NCBI GenBank assembly: GCA_025331435.1
Contig: JAIWNI010000030.1
Location: 248,001 to 312,000 of the forward strand
DNA from: Choanephora cucurbitarum
Lineage: Eukaryota > Mucoromycota > Mucoromycetes > Mucorales > Choanephoraceae
DNA: 64,000 nucleotides
Direction: 5' to 3'
Positions within the stretch are counted from its first letter, which is position 1; each line of letters starts with the position of its first letter. A program made the position numbers and the translations under genes. This document shows positions 60,313-64,000 of this stretch, piece after piece. Under the pieces are notes generated by a model. It did not search any database, was not told the DNA's origin, and saw only the letters and a list, made by a program, of their open reading frames with translations.

Positions 60313-60757
60313 ATGACTCAACAAACACTAGTCGTGTTAGCGAAAGAAAAGTGTGAGACTGTCTTGAAGCAAGTCAAACAAAATAAACAACTTGTAGTTG
60401 TGTGTGAAAAGAAATTTACTTTGACTGTCAAGTCATCATCTGACATCTTCAAAAAACAAATCAACAAGACGTATGTTTAGCTCAGCTATGGCATGATCTA
60501 TATAAAATGATACTCATTTTCTTTTCTTGTTTCGTTAGTCAATTCATGCATGGATTTGTTCTGGAAGGAACAAATGCTACCGAAGCCATGTCAGATATTA
60601 TTGAACCACTCAAGGTGTCATGGTAAGAGAGCCAGAAACCCATTTCTGTTTTTGTTTATTTGTGTTGTTTACACTTACTTTTTATGAAAGCTTTGTACAC
60701 ACAAGTCAAGACCCATCTGAATTAAATTGGTTCAAAAAAAAAAGCAGGAGCAACTAG
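60313..60757 (+). CDS. Hypothetical small protein with basic end (possible frameshift)
   Basis: Exons 60313-60470, 60539-60622 and 60691-60757 join in frame to 102 aa. Start MTQQTLVVLAKEKCETVLKQ, then a be-ta-strand-like KQLVVVCEKKFTLTVKSS, HGFVLEGTNATEAMSDII and SQDPSELNWFKKK. No family recognised. The frame ends 12 nt past a run of ten A (60734-60743). If that run had nine A, the frame would run on for about 90 codons of Ser/Lys/Asn-rich sequence (SSNSSSKKQQPIKKELL). A second A run (eight, 60933-60940) again separates this from an open frame reaching 61071, where a GTAAGT donor follows. So the true product may be longer, or the gene may be broken. Confidence 0.5.
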
Positions 60758-61240
60758 TAGCAACAGCAGTAGCAAAAAGCAACAGCCAATAAAAAAAGAG
60801 CTACTAAATGTTTCAAATACTCAATTGAGAAAGACGCCTTCTAGCTTACGTAGCACAAATGCACTAGAAAATCAGCAGCTACAAAAATCTCCAATTCTCT
60901 CCTCTTCTTCTTCTCTTTCTTCAAGTAAAACTAAAAAAAACAGCAAAAGTCCTGAAAAAAGGCACTGCCAGAAAAATCGCTTCAGAAACAACCATCATGG
61001 CAACTACCCGTAGCAAAATACCTAGTTCAAAAGTATTATCTGACACGAACAAAAACCTAACTCAACTTCCTCAGTAAGTTGCTATGCCTTTCTACCTTTC
61101 TTTTACTTTTTACAATCTGCTTTCTCCCCTCTCTCTCTCCCCCCCCCCCCCTTTTTTTTTTCTTTCTTTTGTATTTGTTAGCATTTTTACCAAATAAGAA
61201 GAAGAATGAGTTATTGAATTATATCTATTTTGTATAGAAC

Positions 61241-62383
61241 ATGACTCGTCCTAGTGTTACATCCAAAAAGACATCTTCACTCAATGTTACATCCGCTGCT
61301 AACTCTAACTCTGCTATTCGACCATCACCTTCGGCTTCTAAAAGAGCAGCAGCAGCAAAGAAAGCATTGACAAATACAGCAAAAGGGGGTATATCTAAAA
61401 ACACACCACCTGTTTCTGTTTTGACTGGAAAAACTCGGAAGTCAAGTCGGTTGACATCTTCTACTGCGCCTATTGCTGAAAAGAAGAAAACAGTAAAGAA
61501 AAAGATTGAGCCCAAATCCTCCACAAAAGAATCCGCTCTACCAATTAGTACTGCTAGAAGCAGTGGTACTACTCTATCTGCTAAAGAGAAGACTGCAAAA
61601 GAAAAGGCTACAAAGGAAAAAATAATGAATTCAAAACCCTCAAAGGAAAGGCTATCAGAGGACAAACCTGTTATAGAAGAGCCAGTTGTAGAAGAGCCAA
61701 CTATAAGGGAGACAGTTACAGAAGAACCAGTTATAGAAAAGCCAGTTATACAAGAGCAAGCAAATGAGCTCCAAACTTCGTCTCCTCAAGAGACAGATAA
61801 ACAAGAACAAGAGGAAGAGAAGAAGCTACCAGCTGAAGAACTCCCTTTAATGAGAACAGAAGAGAGTGGTATTACTGAATCTATAGAAAAGAACAAAGTC
61901 ATATATTGCATAAGTAATGACATTACTACCAAAGAAGAATCCATTGCTGCTTCACATCAAGAGGAAAAGGAAGTTAATCCGCAGCATTCAATCTCGCATG
62001 TATCCACTGGTTCAAGTGTTGCCACAGCAGATGAGCACGATGCCGAAGTAGCTGCTACTACTATTAGAGCCAGAGTGCAACAGAAACAGCAAGAGCTACC
62101 TCATATTCAAAGTGGACGATCCTCCTTCTCTCCTAATTCTGTCGTTTCTTTGCCTCGACCTGAAACACCTGAAGTTGATCAATTAAGACTTCGATTCGAA
62201 AACATTATTCAGACCTCTACTCCTTCAACTGTTGATATGGTCAGAAGACGCTCATCTCCTAAGATTGCACCTGAAATTGCTTATCGTATCAAAGATATGA
62301 AGCCTAGAGGTCCTGTTGGATCCCGCGTTAAGAGTATGGTTGAACTCTTTATGGACGAAAACCTGAACAAATGGGAATTCTAG
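61241..62383 (+). CDS. Hypothetical basic/acidic low-complexity protein (380 aa)
   Basis: Single open frame from ATG 61241 directly after a TATAG acceptor-like site, so the 5' UTR may carry an intron starting at the GTAAGT at 61073. N-terminal half is Lys/Ser/Ala/Thr-rich (SASKRAAAAKKALTNTAKGG). The middle has degenerate Glu/Pro/Val repeats (PVIEEPVVEEPTIRE, EPVIEKPVIQE). The last about 70 residues look ordered: LPRPETPEVDQLRLRFENII, then KPRGPVGSRVKSMVELFMDE and a terminal KWEF. No enzyme motif. A basic disordered region with a short conserved-looking end suggests a binding protein (cytoskeletal or nuclear), but that is a guess. Confidence 0.65.
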   Translation: MTRPSVTSKKTSSLNVTSAANSNSAIRPSPSASKRAAAAKKALTNTAKGGISKNTPPVSVLTGKTRKSSRLTSSTAPIAEKKKTVKKKIEPKSSTKESALPISTARSSGTTLSAKEKTAKEKATKEKIMNSKPSKERLSEDKPVIEEPVVEEPTIRETVTEEPVIEKPVIQEQANELQTSSPQETDKQEQEEEKKLPAEELPLMRTEESGITESIEKNKVIYCISNDITTKEESIAASHQEEKEVNPQHSISHVSTGSSVATADEHDAEVAATTIRARVQQKQQELPHIQSGRSSFSPNSVVSLPRPETPEVDQLRLRFENIIQTSTPSTVDMVRRRSSPKIAPEIAYRIKDMKPRGPVGSRVKSMVELFMDENLNKWEF

Positions 62384-64000
62384 GTGGACTAAGTTCTCAT
62401 CTTTATATCTCAGCAACTTACATTCGTTTTATTTATTTGACATCTATGGAACCATCAAATATACTATAACCCAAAAAAAATTATACCTTCATCTCTAATT
62501 ACCTCCCCTCCCTCTCCCTCTCTTTATCATACCCTCGCTTTCTCCAAGAAGATGGCTCTATTTAATAAACATTCTATTGTGTGCTCTTCTCATATAACAT
62601 ACCGAGAATTTAGGAGTAGGCAGCATGAATGTCCCAATATGCCAGCTCAACAGCTATCATGAAAGATAAGATCATGTCGCATAAGTTTCAGTTTCCGTAT
62701 TACGTTAGCTTTTTTGAGACGAAATCATTGCTGCAAAACATGATCTAGCTTTTCAAGAACCGAGCTGCCTTTACTGAGAAGGCGAGCTATATCTTTTTTT
62801 TGTATAACTGCCTGGAAAGGGGGACATGACTTTCTATCATCAAACGCCCCTTCCTTTAATCAAATGTACTTTTGTTGATACAAAATTGCCAAATATGTTG
62901 ATAAGCCGACGTGTTTGTTTTGTTTTATTCTGTATCTAAATGGTAAGATTGAGTTCCCTGGGTGTAATTCGAACTCCAGAAAATTAAATGCTTGCAGTGT
63001 ACTAGGAGAAAGAAAGCGGTCTAGTCTCAAATGGCTAGAAGAAACACTCTAATATGGTTTACTTGGCTATTTTGGTCTAACAACTCAAATACGTCAAAAC
63101 GCTTTTTATCTCGTACATAACAAGTCCAAAGGAAACACCAAATATTGAATTGGTTATTGCAAACCCAAATTGCTTATGATCACCTCAGTTAGCATGTTTT
63201 AGCTTCTCAAGATTGTTGTGATTGAAACGATGTATCAGTGGCTGCTTATTTTGTATAAGGAATGGCACGAAAAGGATTACGTTTTGGGCCTAGTGGTACT
63301 CTCTTTCTGTTTCTTTGGACCATTTTGCTTTTAGATTTTAACTATATGATATACTAATTTGATACAAAGTAAAGCCATATTAAGTTCAAGACTTCAAGTA
63401 TACTTTCTAGCGGATAACTTTTGTTAGCACCAAGTCTTTTTCTTTTTGAACGTTTGCTTTTCTTTTTATGAACAAATAGCCTTTTAAAATGGTATCTATA
63501 AGTTCTTTTTTGCAGTAAATAACAAGTGTCTTTCTTGTTTTCTGGATTATTGGGAACCATGTATAAGTTCTCTACAACCTCTACGACATATATAAGTCAA
63601 GCTATTTTTTGATGTCTCGAATTTAGCATTTGAGTTATTGGCCCATTTTCTTCTGCCTTTCAATGATATAGAATGACGAGTGGCGTTTATGGATACTATT
63701 TAAGTTTGCGTAAGATTACCCCCTTAGATGCCATTTTGAAAACCAGTATACAGATACAAAGAGCAATTTTAGCATGTGAGTATTAAATCACTATTCTAAA
63801 TCTTGTATGCTATTGACAGGATGACTCTCCCGTTTTAGCTACTTGTGCCGTTGATTAGAATCATTTATTTACATAGCTATTGTCGATCATCCCAAACTTC
63901 ATGCAACTTCATAAAAGCAGTTGTTTCGATTCTTAAAAAAGAATCAGATCGAAGGCATCTTACTATCAGAAAGTTGAAATACGACGGCACTGAATTTGCT
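62384..64000. other. Right-end interval without recognised gene
   Basis: 1.6 kb of A+T-rich DNA to the window edge. A pyrimidine-rich stretch lies near 62500-62525. No motif or exon chain recognised; a gene could begin beyond the edge. Confidence 0.4.

Noticed and set aside
61137..61165. C12/T10 polypyrimidine run
   Set aside because: Sits between a GTAAGT donor and an acceptor-like site, so it is most simply an intron pyrimidine tract.
61225..61665. 146-codon minus-strand frame
   Set aside because: Antisense shadow of the Lys/Ala/Ser-rich N-terminus of the 61241 gene; its hydrophobic look is an artefact of reading Lys/Glu codons backwards.
62941..63000. TTCGAA-containing stretch resembling a tRNA B box
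   Set aside because: No 5-bp T stem around it and no matching A box or acceptor stem on either strand.

Overview
The window looks like nuclear DNA of a filamentous fungus, most likely a mucoralean (Mucoromycota). Supporting signs: A+T-rich intergenic DNA; genes split by many very short introns (about 47-110 nt, mostly GTAAGT...TAG); a fungal kinesin-1 with a conserved tail; a chitin synthase fused to a myosin-like motor; and the decayed copy of a transposon protein type that I associate with Mucoromycota. The lineage call is inference. I reconstructed most genes by joining exons by hand at splice sites that keep frame and family motifs. I saw no rRNA, tRNA or CRISPR array.

Layout. 1-1704: 3' part of an ABCC transporter gene. 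1705-6468: gene-poor DNA with a G-quadruplex-type motif. 6469-12047: cytosolic SHMT and a SulP anion transporter on the minus strand, then a divergent MGST3-like MAPEG gene. 12421-23564 (all minus): a GT49 glycosyltransferase, a mitochondrial hydroxyacid-oxoacid transhydrogenase, a WAC/DDT chromatin-remodelling subunit (Itc1/Acf1 type) and a second SulP transporter. 26201-27881: proteasome ATPase RPT1 (plus). 28009-29151: two tandem paralogous small secreted proteins. 29484-32556: MCM6. 33420-34620: a decayed TnpB/Fanzor-like ORF inside a gene-poor stretch. 37309-39005: a Sec7 ArfGEF that stops just after its Sec7 domain. 40504-41690: a GT17 glycosyltransferase. 44125-47448: conventional kinesin. 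48232-49566: an unknown acidic protein. 50548-56238: a myosin-motor chitin synthase of 1,835 aa. 56819-57545: a membrane RING-CH ubiquitin ligase assembled from four small exons. 57875-59198: a FetB/ALS3-type (UPF0014) permease. 60313-62383: two unrecognised genes, the first with suspicious A-homopolymer frameshifts.

How the genes relate. Most are housekeeping genes without operon logic. Themes are sulfur/one-carbon/glutathione supply (SHMT, two SulP carriers, MGST3, ABCC pump), chromatin and replication (Itc1-like, MCM6), protein turnover (RPT1, RING-CH), and secretory-pathway and cell-wall construction at the hyphal tip (kinesin, ArfGEF, GT17, GT49, chitin synthase). The most noteworthy items are the Fanzor-like relic, the secreted-protein pair, the fungal FetB homologue with a His-rich tail, the chitin synthase motor that has lost both halves of the switch I/switch II salt bridge, and the ArfGEF lacking its usual C-terminal part.
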